The notes: generated from the letters alone by a model not told the origin. A stretch of 64,000 nt of DNA from Rubrivivax sp. (GCA_027491255.1 JAIXWM010000157.1:47261-111260); one strand, 5' to 3'; counted from the stretch's first letter, positions 17,142 to 27,029 are shown. Numbers and translations: made by a program.

Positions 17142-17537
17142 TTACTTGGAGGCAGCCGCCGACGGCGACGGGGCGGCGGCCGGCGCCGGGATCGCCCCGG
17201 GAATGACACCCGCCGGCGCAGGAACGCCGCTGGCCGCTCCAGCCGCCGCAGGAGCGGGCTGGTCGAGAACGCTCCCACCCCCGGCTGCCTGACCGACCGG
17301 CTTGCCAGACATCAGGGCCAAGCCCAGCGTGCAGACAAAGAACAAGGTCGCGCAGACCGCCGTCGACCTCGACAGGAAGTTGGCACTGCCAGTGGCACCA
17401 AAGAGGCTGCCCGAGGAGCCGGTGCCAAACGACGCCCCCATGTCTGCGCCTTTGCCGTGCTGCACGAGCACCAGGCCGATCATCACCAGCGCCGACAGCA
17501 GTTGCACGGCGAGTAGCAGGGTCATCCAGAGTTGCAT
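17142..17537 (-). CDS. secG: Preprotein translocase subunit SecG
   Basis: A 131-residue accessory subunit of the SecYEG translocon. It has two hydrophobic helices (about residues 4-25 and 55-76) separated by the family signature VLVQHGKGADMGASFGTGSS, with the GSLFG-ATGSANFLSR continuation. The last 50 residues are a Pro/Ala/Gly-rich low-complexity tail, common in betaproteobacterial SecG. It lies downstream of tpiA and upstream of tRNA-Leu, the conserved order for this lineage. The start at 17537 places the first helix at once after MQLW. Confidence 0.96.
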   Translation of the reverse strand: MQLWMTLLLAVQLLSALVMIGLVLVQHGKGADMGASFGTGSSGSLFGATGSANFLSRSTAVCATLFFVCTLGLALMSGKPVGQAAGGGSVLDQPAPAAAGAASGVPAPAGVIPGAIPAPAAAPSPSAAASK

Positions 17538-17603
17538 GGTCCGGTCGCTCCGCAGGAGGCTCGTAGTCAGATTGATTGGAACGGGAGGTCGTGGCGCGCA
17601 ATC

Positions 17604-18352
<749 letters not shown>

Positions 18353-18356
<4 letters not shown>

Positions 18357-19342
18357 CTCCAGCGCAACACGATCTTGCCCACATGCGCGCTCGACTCCAT
18401 CAGCGCATGGGCCTTCGCCGCATCAGAAGCGTCAAACACGCTGTGAATCACCGGCCGGATCCGGCCCGATTCGATCAAGGGCCAGACACGCTCGCGCAGC
18501 GCGCGCGCCAGAGCCGTCTTGTACGCCACCGATCGCGGACGCAGCGTGGAGCCGCTGATCGTCACCCATTTGCGCAGCAGCACACCGGAGTCGATGGCGC
18601 TCGTGGTTCCGCCCTGAACCGCAATGACGGCGATGCGGCCACCCTCGGCCACACACTGCAGTTCGCGGCCGAGGTAGTCCCCAGCCACCATGTCGAGGAC
18701 GACGTCCACCCCGCGACCCTGCGTCAGACGCCGGACCTCGACGACGAAATCCTGCGTGCGGTAGTTGATGGCAGCCTCGGCGCCCAGGGCAACGCACGCT
18801 GCGCACTTCTCGTCACTGCCGGCGGTGACGAACACGCGTGAACCCAGCGTCTTCGCCAGCGCAATGGCGGTCACACCGATGCCGCTGGAGCCCCCCTGGA
18901 CAAGCAGGGTTTCGCCGGGCTGCAGGCGCGCGATCTCGAAGACGTTCTGCCAGACGGTGAAGAAGGTCTCGGGCAGCGCCGCAGCCTCGATGTCGTCCAG
19001 CCCGACGGGCACGGGCAGGCACTGTCCGACCGGCGCCACGCAGAACTGCGCGTAACCGCCGCCCGCCACCAGGGCACAGACGCGGTCGCCGAGCTTCAGG
19101 CCAGCGGCCGCGAGCTCCGCGGCGTCCCCCTCGACGATGGTGCCGGCCACCTCGAGCCCGGGCAGGTCGGACACGCCAGGCGGCATCGGGTAGAGACCCA
19201 TGCGTTGGAGCACATCAGGCCGGTTCACGCCGCTCGCGGCAACCTCGAGCAACACCTCCCCCGCCGTGGGCACAGGACGCGGACGCTCGCACGCCCGCAG
19301 AACCTCAGGCCCGCCGGGTTGCTGGATCTCGATCGCCCTCAT
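18353..19342 (-). CDS. NAD(P)H quinone oxidoreductase, zinc-independent MDR family
   Basis: A 329-residue protein of the quinone oxidoreductase branch of medium-chain dehydrogenases. The N-terminal catalytic fold has ASGVNRPDVLQRMG and PGLEVAGTI. The Rossmann NADP site follows as LVQGGSSGIGVTAIALAK (about residues 140-160). The zinc ligands of alcohol dehydrogenases are absent. The start at 19342 (MRAIEIQQPG) is chosen because the upstream extension lacks similarity. It overlaps tpiA by 4 bp, and this pair followed by secG is conserved in betaproteobacteria. The physiological substrate is unknown. Confidence 0.9.
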
Positions 19343-19392
19343 GCTCAGTTCGGTTCCTGCAGAAATCAAGAGGCTGGGCCCGGGCTGCGCGG

Positions 19393-19412
19393 TCGGGACA
19401 CGGGAGTCCCGA
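19393..19412 (-). other. Hairpin between pnp and the quinone oxidoreductase gene
   Basis: TCGGGAC at 19393-19399 pairs with GTCCCGA at 19406-19412 across a 6-base loop, in the 96-bp gap between pnp and the oxidoreductase gene. There is no T-run on either side, so it is more likely an mRNA processing or stability element than a strong terminator. Confidence 0.35.
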
Positions 19413-19438
19413 ACCACACAGCGCCGGTGACCTGCACG

Positions 19439-21799
19439 TCAGCCTTGCCTCGGCTCCGATGGCGCCGGCACGGGCGCCGGTGCCGGTGCGGCCTCGACTG
19501 CGCCGCTGCCGCCCGCCGCGGCCGCATCGCCGCCCTCGCGGGGCTCGCGGGCCTCGCGAGGCTCCCGGCGCGGACGATCGCCCCGATCCCCTCTGTCGCC
19601 GCGATCGCCGCGGTCGCCGCGATCGCGACGCGGCCCCCGCTCCGACCGGTCACCACCCTCGCGCCGCGGCCGCTCGTCGTCCACAGCACCCTCGGGACGC
19701 TCGAGCAAGGCCTTCATGGACAGCTTGATGCGGCCCTTCTCGTCGGTCTCGAGCACCTTGACCTTGACCACCTGGCCCTCGGACAGGTAGTCGCTGACCT
19801 GCTCGACGCGTTCGTGCGCGATCTGGCTGATGTGCAGCAGGCCGTCCTTGCCCGGCAGGATGTTGACCAGAGCGCCGAAGTCCAGCAGCTTGGTGATCGG
19901 ACCTTCGTAGACCTTGCCGACCTCGGCCTCGGCCGTGATCTCGGTGATGCGCTGCTTGGCGAACTCGGCCTTGCCGGCGTCCGTGGAGGCGATCGTGATC
20001 GTGCCGTCCTCGCCGATGTCGATGGTGCAACCGGTCTCTTCGGTCAGCGCCCTGATCGTGGCCCCGCCCTTGCCGATCACGTCGCGGATCTTCTCGGGGT
20101 TGATCTTCATGGTGTACAGACGCGGCGCGAAGTCGCTGACCTCGGTCTTCGCCTCGCCCATGGCCTCGACCATCTTGCCGAGGATGTGCATGCGCGCCTC
20201 CTTGGCCTGGGCGAGCGCCACCTGCATGATCTCCTTCGTGATGCCCTGGATCTTGATGTCCATCTGCAGTGCGGTAACACCGTGGGTGGTGCCCGCCACC
20301 TTGAAGTCCATGTCGCCGAGATGATCCTCGTCGCCCAGGATGTCGGTCAGCACTGCGAACCGGTTGCCGTCCTTGATCAGGCCCATCGCAATGCCGGCCA
20401 CGTGCGCCTTCATCGGGACGCCAGCGTCCATCAGCGCGAGGCAGCCGCCGCAGACCGAGGCCATCGACGACGAGCCATTGCTCTCGGTGATCTCGCTGAC
20501 CACGCGCAGCACGTAGGGGAAGTCCTCCTTCGAAGGCAGCGCAGCCACGAGGGCGCGCTTGGCAAGGCGGCCGTGGCCGATCTCGCGCCGCTTCGGGCTG
20601 CCCACGCGGCCCGTCTCGCCGGTGGCGAACGGGGGCATGTTGTAGTGCAGCATGAAGCGGTCCTCGAAATCGCCCGCCAGCGCGTCGATGCGCTGCGCGT
20701 CGCGCTCGGTGCCGAGCGTAGCCACCGCCAGCGCCTGGGTCTCGCCGCGCGTGAACAGCGCCGAACCGTGCGTGCGTGGCAGCACCGAAGTCCGGATCTC
20801 GATCGGACGCACGGTGCGCGTGTCGCGCCCATCGATGCGAGGCTCGCCCGCGAGGATCTGGCTGCGCACGATGCGCGCCTCGATTTCGAACAGGAGCGCT
20901 TCGACCTTGACCTCGTCGTAATCGGCGCCCTCGGCCTTCAGCGCCGACTTGGTCGCGGCGTACGCCTCGCGGCAGGCCTGGGTGCGCGCCTGCTTGCTGC
21001 GGATCTGGTAAGCCGCGCGCAGCGACCCTTCGGCGAGCGCATTCACCTTGGCGATGAAGACCTCGTCCTTGGCCGGCGGGGCCCAGGTGCCCGCAGACAG
21101 CCACTCCGGCTTGCCGGCGTCGCGAACGAGTTCGTGGATGGCGTCGATGGCCACCTTGCCTTGGTCGTGACCGAAGACCACGGCGCCGAGCATGATCTCC
21201 TCGGTGAGCTGGTCAGCTTCGGACTCCACCATCAGCACCGCAGCCTCGGTACCGGCCACCACGAGGTCGAGCTTGCTGTTGGCGAGTTCGGCCTTGCCCG
21301 GGTTCAGGACATATTCGCCATTGACGTAGCCCACACGGGCGGCGCCGATCGGCCCGTTGAAAGGGATGCCACTGACCGACAGCGCGGCACTGGAGGCGAT
21401 CAAAGCAGCAATGTCGGCCTGCACCTCCGGGTTCAGGCTGAGGACATGGACGACGACCTGCACCTCGTTGAAGAAACCGTCCGGGAACAGCGGGCGGATC
21501 GGACGGTCGATCAGGCGGCTGGTCAGCGTCTCGAGCTCGCTCGGGCGACCCTCGCGCTTGAAGAAGCTGCCCGGGATCTTGCCGGCGGCGTAGGTCTTCT
21601 CGATGTAGTCGACGGTCAGCGGGAAGAAATCCTGCCCCGGCTTGGCGTTCTTGGCCGCGACGACCGTAGCGAGCACGACCGTGCCCTCGATGTCGACGAG
21701 GACGGCGCCGGTGGACTGACGCGCGATCTCGCCCGTTTCCATCGTGACGCGATGGGGGCCCCATTGGAAGGTCTTGACGACCTTGTTGAACATGCTCAT
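19439..21799 (-). CDS. pnp: Polyribonucleotide nucleotidyltransferase (PNPase)
   Basis: A 786-residue 3'-to-5' phosphorolytic exoribonuclease of the degradosome. Two RNase PH domains occupy about residues 1-220 and 310-550 (with FFPLTVDYIEKTYAAGKIPG and LPRTHGSALFTRGETQ). A KH domain follows (INPEKIRDVIGKGGATIRAL) and then an S1 domain (EVGKVYEGPITKLLDFGALV). The last 85 residues are an Arg/Gly/Asp/Ala-rich tail with five consecutive RGD triplets. The start ATG at 21799 (MSMFNKVVKTFQWG) has GGAG upstream. It lies downstream of rpsO, the classical rpsO-pnp arrangement, with a large hairpin in the leader. Confidence 0.97.
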   Translation of the reverse strand: MSMFNKVVKTFQWGPHRVTMETGEIARQSTGAVLVDIEGTVVLATVVAAKNAKPGQDFFPLTVDYIEKTYAAGKIPGSFFKREGRPSELETLTSRLIDRPIRPLFPDGFFNEVQVVVHVLSLNPEVQADIAALIASSAALSVSGIPFNGPIGAARVGYVNGEYVLNPGKAELANSKLDLVVAGTEAAVLMVESEADQLTEEIMLGAVVFGHDQGKVAIDAIHELVRDAGKPEWLSAGTWAPPAKDEVFIAKVNALAEGSLRAAYQIRSKQARTQACREAYAATKSALKAEGADYDEVKVEALLFEIEARIVRSQILAGEPRIDGRDTRTVRPIEIRTSVLPRTHGSALFTRGETQALAVATLGTERDAQRIDALAGDFEDRFMLHYNMPPFATGETGRVGSPKRREIGHGRLAKRALVAALPSKEDFPYVLRVVSEITESNGSSSMASVCGGCLALMDAGVPMKAHVAGIAMGLIKDGNRFAVLTDILGDEDHLGDMDFKVAGTTHGVTALQMDIKIQGITKEIMQVALAQAKEARMHILGKMVEAMGEAKTEVSDFAPRLYTMKINPEKIRDVIGKGGATIRALTEETGCTIDIGEDGTITIASTDAGKAEFAKQRITEITAEAEVGKVYEGPITKLLDFGALVNILPGKDGLLHISQIAHERVEQVSDYLSEGQVVKVKVLETDEKGRIKLSMKALLERPEGAVDDERPRREGGDRSERGPRRDRGDRGDRGDRGDRGDRPRREPREAREPREGGDAAAAGGSGAVEAAPAPAPVPAPSEPRQG

Positions 21800-21875
21800 G
21801 GCATTGACTCCGTGGTGTCGGCGCGCGCAGACCCGGCGCCTTCGGGGTGGAGGCGTCGGGCGACGGCAACAATGC

Positions 21876-21938
21876 CATTCCAGCGCGACCGACCTTCGGC
21901 GCGCGCACTGCAGCGCGCGGTCGAGCCGCCCTGGAATG
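21876..21938 (-). promoter_or_regulatory. Long hairpin in the rpsO-pnp intergenic leader
   Basis: CATTCCAG at 21876-21883 is the reverse complement of CTGGAATG at 21931-21938, and the interior is also strongly self-complementary (gcgcgc and cgaccg stretches). It sits about 75 bp upstream of the pnp start. In E. coli a double-stranded element at this position is cut by RNase III and drives PNPase autoregulation; by position this could serve the same role here (inference). Confidence 0.5.
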
Positions 21939-22032
21939 ACACAGCAGTTGCCCCTGCCCTCATCGTCTCCGAGGCGCCCGGCACGGCTGGCAAGAGCACG
22001 CACCGGGACGCCATGATCGGTATTTGGCTGAC

Positions 22033-22302
22033 TTACTTGCGCAGACCCAGTTTCTGGATCAGTGCCGTGTAGCGCTCGGCGTCCTTGGCCTTCAGGTAGG
22101 ACAGCAAGCTCTTGCGCTGGTTGACCAGCTTGAGCAGACCGCGCCGCCCGTGGTGGTCCTTGACGTGGGTCTTGAAGTGCGGCGTGAGCTCGTTGATGCG
22201 CGCCGTCAGCAGCGCGACCTGCACTTCGGGTGAGCCGGTGTCGGCGGCGCCTCGGGCGTGCGCCTTGATCACTTCAGCCTTCTGGGAGATGTCCATCGTC
22301 AT
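22033..22302 (-). CDS. rpsO: 30S ribosomal protein S15
   Basis: An 89-residue primary 16S rRNA-binding protein of the small subunit platform. The conserved signature INELTPHFKTHVKDHHGRRG, continuing LLKLVNQRKSLLSYLK, is complete. The start at 22302 gives MTMDISQKAEVI; the second Met is also plausible. It is followed by pnp after a 233-bp gap containing a long hairpin and is preceded by a leader with a hairpin and a TAGAAT box. Confidence 0.97.
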   Translation of the reverse strand: MTMDISQKAEVIKAHARGAADTGSPEVQVALLTARINELTPHFKTHVKDHHGRRGLLKLVNQRKSLLSYLKAKDAERYTALIQKLGLRK

Positions 22303-22444
22303 CGCGATTTCCTGGTGGGGCCGGATGGCCGCGATGACGCGGTCCCAAGGGGGGACCAGCGGCGCGGTTTCCGGTGCCTTGCGGCGTCCTGACTTGCGAA
22401 CGCAGGTGAAACCAACCCGCGCCGTGCTGCGTTGCTTCCCGCAA

Positions 22445-22470
22445 GTGCGCGGAACTCACGCGCCGCGCAC
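22445..22470 (-). promoter_or_regulatory. Hairpin and possible -10 box in the rpsO leader
   Basis: GTGCGCGG (22445-22452) pairs with CCGCGCAC (22463-22470) across a 10-base loop. On the minus strand a TAGAAT (22487-22492) lies just upstream, overlapping the end of the aminotransferase gene, and could be the -10 of an rpsO promoter; no good -35 was seen. The long leader of nearly 200 bp may serve S15 autoregulation (inference). Confidence 0.35.
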
Positions 22471-22494
22471 ATCGGAAAGCATTGAGATTCTAGC

Positions 22495-23646
22495 TCAGAG
22501 ACGCTGCAGTGCTTGAGCCAGTCGGCCCACGCCTTCGTCCAGGCGCGCGAGATCACGCGAGGCAAAGCACCAGCGCAGCCAGCCCTCCCCCTCCGGCCCG
22601 AAGGCCGCCCCGGGTGCCAGACCGAGGCCATGATCGGCCACGAGCCGTTTCGCAAAGACCAGCGAATCGTTCACGCCCTCGACACGCAGGAAGGCATACA
22701 TCCCACCTTCGGGCGATGCCGCCGTGACCCCGGGCAGCCGCGCGAGGCCCGAAATCAGGCGGTCGCGGCAGGACTGCATGTGCGCGCGCAGGCGCGGCAC
22801 CGACGCGGCGGCGTCGTCAAGGGCCGCGATCGCGCCGCGCTGCACGAACACCGGGGCGCAGGAACTGTTGAACTCGAGCAGCTTGCCCAGCGCGTCGGCA
22901 TGCCCATCCGGAACGACCATCCAGCCCAGCCGCCATCCGGTCATCAGGAAGCTCTTGGAGAAGCTCTGCACGACGACGACGCGGTCCTCGGCCGTGGCGG
23001 CGTCGAGAAAGCTGGGCGCCGCCCCATCGGACCCGTAATAGAGACGCTCGTAGACTTCGTCGGAGACGATCCACGTGCCGGTGGACCGACAGTGCGCGAG
23101 GATGGCCTCGATCTCGTCACGGCGCAGCGTCCAGCCGGTGGGGTTGTTCGGCGCGTTCAAAAGCAGCACCCGGGTGCCCGGGCCCACCGCCGCGCGCAGT
23201 TCGTCGAGATCGAGTCCCCAGCGACCGTCGTGCGGCCGCAGCGCAAGGCGCCGCACGCTCGCACCCAGGATCAGCGGCTGCGCCGTCAGGTTGGGCCACA
23301 CCGGGGTCACGGCGACCACCTCGTCGCCTGGACTGGCCAGCATCTGCATCGCCAGCATCAGCGCATTCACGCCCGAGGAAGTCACGGCCACGCGGCCGAC
23401 GTCCACCGCCGGGTGCAACCCGCCGACGTAGCCGGCGATCGCGGCACGCAGCGCGGGCAGGCCGAGGTTGTGGGCGTAGAAGGTCTCGCCGTCGCGCAGC
23501 GACCGCTCGGCGGCCTCACGGACCGGCAGCGGTGTCACCTCGTCGCTTTCGCCAAACCAGAAAGCCAGGACGTCGGGGCGGCCCATGGCCGCGTTGGCAA
23601 CGTCGCGGATCTGGGACCCGGGCAGGGCCTGGATAGCTGCTCGCAT
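22495..23646 (-). CDS. PLP-dependent aminotransferase, class I/II
   Basis: A 383-residue fold-type I aminotransferase. LLNAPNNPTGWTL holds the substrate/PLP Asn, SDEVYERLYY the PLP-ring Asp and Tyr, and VQSFSKSFLMTGWRLGW the Schiff-base Lys and the phosphate-binding Arg. The C-terminal WLRWCFA contains the substrate carboxylate Arg region. It resembles the aspartate/valine-type aminotransferase group (AspC/PatA-like), but the amino acid substrate cannot be read from the sequence. It is preceded by tsaD on the same strand with a 22-bp gap. Confidence 0.88.
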   Translation of the reverse strand: MRAAIQALPGSQIRDVANAAMGRPDVLAFWFGESDEVTPLPVREAAERSLRDGETFYAHNLGLPALRAAIAGYVGGLHPAVDVGRVAVTSSGVNALMLAMQMLASPGDEVVAVTPVWPNLTAQPLILGASVRRLALRPHDGRWGLDLDELRAAVGPGTRVLLLNAPNNPTGWTLRRDEIEAILAHCRSTGTWIVSDEVYERLYYGSDGAAPSFLDAATAEDRVVVVQSFSKSFLMTGWRLGWMVVPDGHADALGKLLEFNSSCAPVFVQRGAIAALDDAAASVPRLRAHMQSCRDRLISGLARLPGVTAASPEGGMYAFLRVEGVNDSLVFAKRLVADHGLGLAPGAAFGPEGEGWLRWCFASRDLARLDEGVGRLAQALQRL

Positions 23647-23668
23647 GGATCTTCGGGCCTCGGCCCCC

Positions 23669-24703
23669 TCAGTGGATGTCCTGCAGCGGCCAGCGCGGCC
23701 GCACGTCGAAAGCTTCGGCCGCCTGCCCCCGCGCCAGGCCGGCCTGCACGCGCATCGCCGCCGCCAAGGCGATCATGGCGCCATTGTCGGTGCACAGTTC
23801 GAACTCAGGGTAGTGAACCCGCACACCGGCCCGGCCGCACGCCTGCCCGAGGCGGCGCCGCAGTTCGGCGTTGGCGCCCACGCCACCGGCGACAACCAGC
23901 CGCCGCAGACCGGTACGCCGCAGCGCGGCCATGGCCTTGGCCGCGAGCACGTCGACGATGGCGGCCTGCGTCGCGGCGGCGAGGTCGGCCAGCGCCTCGG
24001 ACGCCGGCGCCGGACCGAGCTTGCGATGCTGCGTCATCACCGCCGTCTTCAGGCCGGCGAACGAGAAATCGAGATCGCCGCTGTGCAGCAGCGGCCGCGG
24101 CAAGGGGAAGGCGTCGGGCCGTCCGCGCTGCGCCAGGCGCGACAGCGCGGGCCCGCCTGGATAGCCCAGCCCCATGAGCTTGGCCGACTTGTCGAAGGCC
24201 TCGCCGGCGGCATCGTCGATCGTCTCGCCCAGCAGTTCGTAGCGCCCCACCCCGTCCACCCGCATCAACTGGGTGTGGCCGCCGGAGACCAGCAGCGCGA
24301 CGAAGGGAAACTCCGGAGGATCGGCCGACAGGAAAGGCGACAGCAGGTGCCCCTCGAGGTGGTGCACGCCGAGCGTCGGCCGCTCCAGCGCCGCCGCCAG
24401 CGCCACCGCGTAGCCTGCGCCGACCAGCAAGGCGCCGGCCAGACCGGGGCCGCGGGTGTAGGCCACGAGATCGATGTCGGCGAGCGCGCACCCTGCATCG
24501 GCGAGCACGCATTCCGTCAGCGGGATCACGCGCCGGATGTGGTCCCTGGAGGCGAGTTCCGGCACGACACCGCCGTAGGCCTCGTGCATCGACACCTGGC
24601 TGTGGAGCGCATGGGCGAGCAGACGCGGCACGCCCACCTCGGCGCACTCCACCAGCGCGACGCCGGTCTCGTCGCAGGACGACTCGACGCCCAGGACCTT
24701 CAC
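23669..24703 (-). CDS. tsaD: tRNA N6-adenosine threonylcarbamoyltransferase
   Basis: A 344-residue ASKHA-fold enzyme that transfers threonylcarbamoyl from TC-AMP to A37 of tRNAs reading ANN codons, working with TsaB and TsaE. MKVLGVESSCDETGVALV is the family start; the metal-binding histidines lie in LGVHHLEGHLLSPF; GGHTQLM and VAGGVGANAELR are nucleotide-binding motifs. It sits 60 bp downstream of fdx and upstream of the aminotransferase. No anomalies were seen. Confidence 0.96.
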   Translation of the reverse strand: MKVLGVESSCDETGVALVECAEVGVPRLLAHALHSQVSMHEAYGGVVPELASRDHIRRVIPLTECVLADAGCALADIDLVAYTRGPGLAGALLVGAGYAVALAAALERPTLGVHHLEGHLLSPFLSADPPEFPFVALLVSGGHTQLMRVDGVGRYELLGETIDDAAGEAFDKSAKLMGLGYPGGPALSRLAQRGRPDAFPLPRPLLHSGDLDFSFAGLKTAVMTQHRKLGPAPASEALADLAAATQAAIVDVLAAKAMAALRRTGLRRLVVAGGVGANAELRRRLGQACGRAGVRVHYPEFELCTDNGAMIALAAAMRVQAGLARGQAAEAFDVRPRWPLQDIH

Positions 24704-24763
24704 TGGGGCGCCGACCGCATCACACCAAGCCCAGCCGCCGTACGCAGCCGCGACGGCGGGGGT

Positions 24764-25108
24764 TCAGTGCTTCTCGCGCGCATGGTTGATCGTGTACTTG
24801 GGGATCTCGATCGTGATGTCGCGGTCGGACAGGATGGCCTGGCAGGACAGCCGCGACATCGGGGTCAGGCCCCAGGCCCGGTCGAGCAGGTCCTCCTCGA
24901 CCTCGTCGAGCTCGCCGAGCGAAGCGTAGCCCTCGCGGACGATGACATGGCAGGTGGTGCAGGCGCAGCTCATCTCGCAGGCATGCTCGATGGCGATGCC
25001 GTTGTCGAGCAGGGCCTCGCACACCGAATCGCCGCGCGGCGCCACGATCGTGTCACCCTCGGGGCAGTACTCGGCGTGGGGCAGGATGCGGATGACCGGC
25101 ATGGGCAA
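24764..25108 (-). CDS. fdx: ISC-type [2Fe-2S] ferredoxin
   Basis: A 114-residue adrenodoxin-like ferredoxin that supplies electrons for Fe-S cluster assembly. The ligands are in HACEMSCACTTCHVIV and LSCQAIL, the C-x5-C-x2-C ... C pattern of the ISC family, with the acidic EVEEDLLDRAWGL helix and the usual IPKYTINHAREKH-type tail. The start at 25108 (MPMPVIRILPHAEYCPEG) may alternatively be Met3. It is the last gene of the isc operon; no iscX follows in the 60 bp before tsaD. Confidence 0.96.
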   Translation of the reverse strand: MPMPVIRILPHAEYCPEGDTIVAPRGDSVCEALLDNGIAIEHACEMSCACTTCHVIVREGYASLGELDEVEEDLLDRAWGLTPMSRLSCQAILSDRDITIEIPKYTINHAREKH

Positions 25109-25146
25109 GTTCAGTGTGGCGGGGTTGCAGATGGGTGCGCGTGACG

Positions 25147-25178
25147 TCTCAGGCTCTCAGCCTCTCAGCCTCTCAGAC
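25147..25178 (-). repeat. Four-copy 8-bp tandem repeat at the hscA stop
   Basis: TCTCAG followed by two variable bases recurs at 25147, 25155, 25163 and 25171, a perfect 8-bp period. The last unit overlaps the hscA stop codon at 25173-25175. It lies in the 64-bp hscA-fdx gap. Confidence 0.7.
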
Positions 25179-27029
25179 CTCGTCGACGCGGCGCCCGGCC
25201 AGAGCCGCGCGGATGCCGCGGTTCATGCGCGCGGCAGCGAAAGCCTCGGTGCCCTGCGCCAGGGCCTGGACAGCGGCATCGATGGCCTGCGCGTCTTCGC
25301 CACGCGCAGCTTCGGTCGCCGCCCGCAGCAAGGCCTCGATGCCGGCCAGTTCCTCACGATCGAGCAGGTCGCCGTCGGCAGCCAGCGCCGAGCGCGTGGC
25401 CAGCACCATGCGCTCGGCCTCGACCCGGGACTCGCGCACCTTGCGGGCATGCATGTCGTCCTCGGCGTGAGCGAATCCCTCGCGCAGCATGCGTGCGACC
25501 TCGTCGTCGCCGAGTCCGTAGCTGGGCTTGACCGCCACGCTGGCCTCGACGCCTGAGCCCAGTTCGCGTGCGGAAACCGACAGCAGGCCATCGGCATCGA
25601 CCTGGAAGCTCACGCGGATGCGGGCGGCACCAGCAGCCATCGGCGGGATCCCGCGCAATTCGAAGCGCGCCAGGCTGCGGCAATCGGACACGAGATCGCG
25701 CTCGCCCTGAACGACGTGGATGGCCATGGCCGTCTGGCCATCCTGGAAGGTCGTGAAGTCCTGTGCCTTGGCCACCGGGATCGTGGTGTTGCGTTCGATG
25801 ACGCGCTCCACGATGCCGCCCATGGTCTCCAGGCCCAGGGACAGCGGGATCACGTCCAGCAGCAGGATGCCGCCGTCGCGGGTATGCCCCGCCAGCGCGT
25901 GGGCCTGGAGCGCGGCGCCGATGGCCACGACCTCGTCCGGGTTGACGTCGGTCAGAGGCTCGCGGCCGAACTGTGCGGCCACCGCCGCGCGCACGCAGGG
26001 CATGCGCGTCGAGCCCCCGACCAGCACCACGCCCTGCACCTCGTCGCGAGCGACCCGGGCATCACGCAGCACCTTGCGCACGCTGGCCAGCGTGCGCTCC
26101 ACCAGCGGCCGTGTCAGGGCTTCGAACTGTTCGCGGCTCACGCTCAGGTCGAGCGCGCGGCCTGCGACCACGCCATCCAGCCTCGCCTGCCCGGCGCTGC
26201 TGAGCGCCTCCTTGGCCGCCCGGGCCGCCACCAGGACCGCCCGGCGGTCGCGCGGGCTGGTGGCCTGCAGGCCGGCCTGGGCCAGCGCCCATTGGGCTAG
26301 CGCATCGTCGAAGTCATCGCCGCCGAGCGCTGCGTCGCCTCCGGTGGCCACGACCTCGAAAACCCCGCGCGTCAGCCGCAGCAGCGAGATGTCGAACGTG
26401 CCCCCGCCCAGGTCGTAGACGGCGTACAAGCCCTCGCTGCCGTTTTCCAGGCCGTAAGCCACCGCTGCGGCCGTGGGCTCGTTGATCAGGCGCAGAACGT
26501 TCAGACCGGCCAGTTGCGCCGCATCCTTCGTCGCCTGGCGCTGTGCGTCGTCGAAGTAGGCCGGCACGGTGATGACCGCGCCGAAGATGTCGTCGTCGAA
26601 GGTGTCCTCGGCGCGCTGCCGCAAGGCCGCCAGGATCTCCGCCGAGACCTCCACGGGCGATTTCTCGCCCTCGCGCGTGGCCAGCGCCACCATGCCGGGA
26701 CGGTCGACGAATTGATAGGGGAGCTTCTCGTGGCCAGGGATGTCGGCCAGGGTGCGCCCCATGAAGCGCTTGACCGATGCGATCGTGTTCTCGGCATCCT
26801 CGGCCTGCGCCGCACGCGCGGCCGCCCCGATCTGGCGCCGTCCATCGCCCAGGTAGCGCACGACCGATGGCAGGATGACCGCACCGTGCGCGTCGGGCAG
26901 GCACTCGGCCACACCGTGGCGCACCGCGGCCACGAGCGAATGGGTGGTGCCCAGGTCGATACCCACGGCCACACGCCGCTGATGCGGATCGGGCGTGGCG
27001 CCGGGTTCGGAGATCTGCAGTAGGGCCAT
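25173..27029 (-). CDS. hscA: Fe-S assembly chaperone HscA (Hsp70 family)
   Basis: A 618-residue specialised Hsp70 that, with HscB, releases Fe-S clusters from IscU. The ATPase domain has VGIDLGTTHSLVAAVRHG, the AVITVPAYFDDAQRQATKDA segment, AVYDLGGGTFDISLLRL and GVVLVGGSTRMPCVR. The substrate-binding domain follows from about residue 385 and recognises the LPPVK motif of IscU, which is present in this operon's IscU. It lies between hscB and fdx. The 183-bp gap to hscB is long for this operon. Confidence 0.96.
   Translation of the reverse strand: MALLQISEPGATPDPHQRRVAVGIDLGTTHSLVAAVRHGVAECLPDAHGAVILPSVVRYLGDGRRQIGAAARAAQAEDAENTIASVKRFMGRTLADIPGHEKLPYQFVDRPGMVALATREGEKSPVEVSAEILAALRQRAEDTFDDDIFGAVITVPAYFDDAQRQATKDAAQLAGLNVLRLINEPTAAAVAYGLENGSEGLYAVYDLGGGTFDISLLRLTRGVFEVVATGGDAALGGDDFDDALAQWALAQAGLQATSPRDRRAVLVAARAAKEALSSAGQARLDGVVAGRALDLSVSREQFEALTRPLVERTLASVRKVLRDARVARDEVQGVVLVGGSTRMPCVRAAVAAQFGREPLTDVNPDEVVAIGAALQAHALAGHTRDGGILLLDVIPLSLGLETMGGIVERVIERNTTIPVAKAQDFTTFQDGQTAMAIHVVQGERDLVSDCRSLARFELRGIPPMAAGAARIRVSFQVDADGLLSVSARELGSGVEASVAVKPSYGLGDDEVARMLREGFAHAEDDMHARKVRESRVEAERMVLATRSALAADGDLLDREELAGIEALLRAATEAARGEDAQAIDAAVQALAQGTEAFAAARMNRGIRAALAGRRVDEV

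Noticed and set aside
19205..22072. Plus-strand frame of 955 codons opposite pnp
   Set aside because: It has no family features and lies exactly antisense to PNPase, whose domains are complete.
22445..22470. Terminator after the aminotransferase gene
   Set aside because: The hairpin has no following T-run on the minus strand and lies in the rpsO leader instead.
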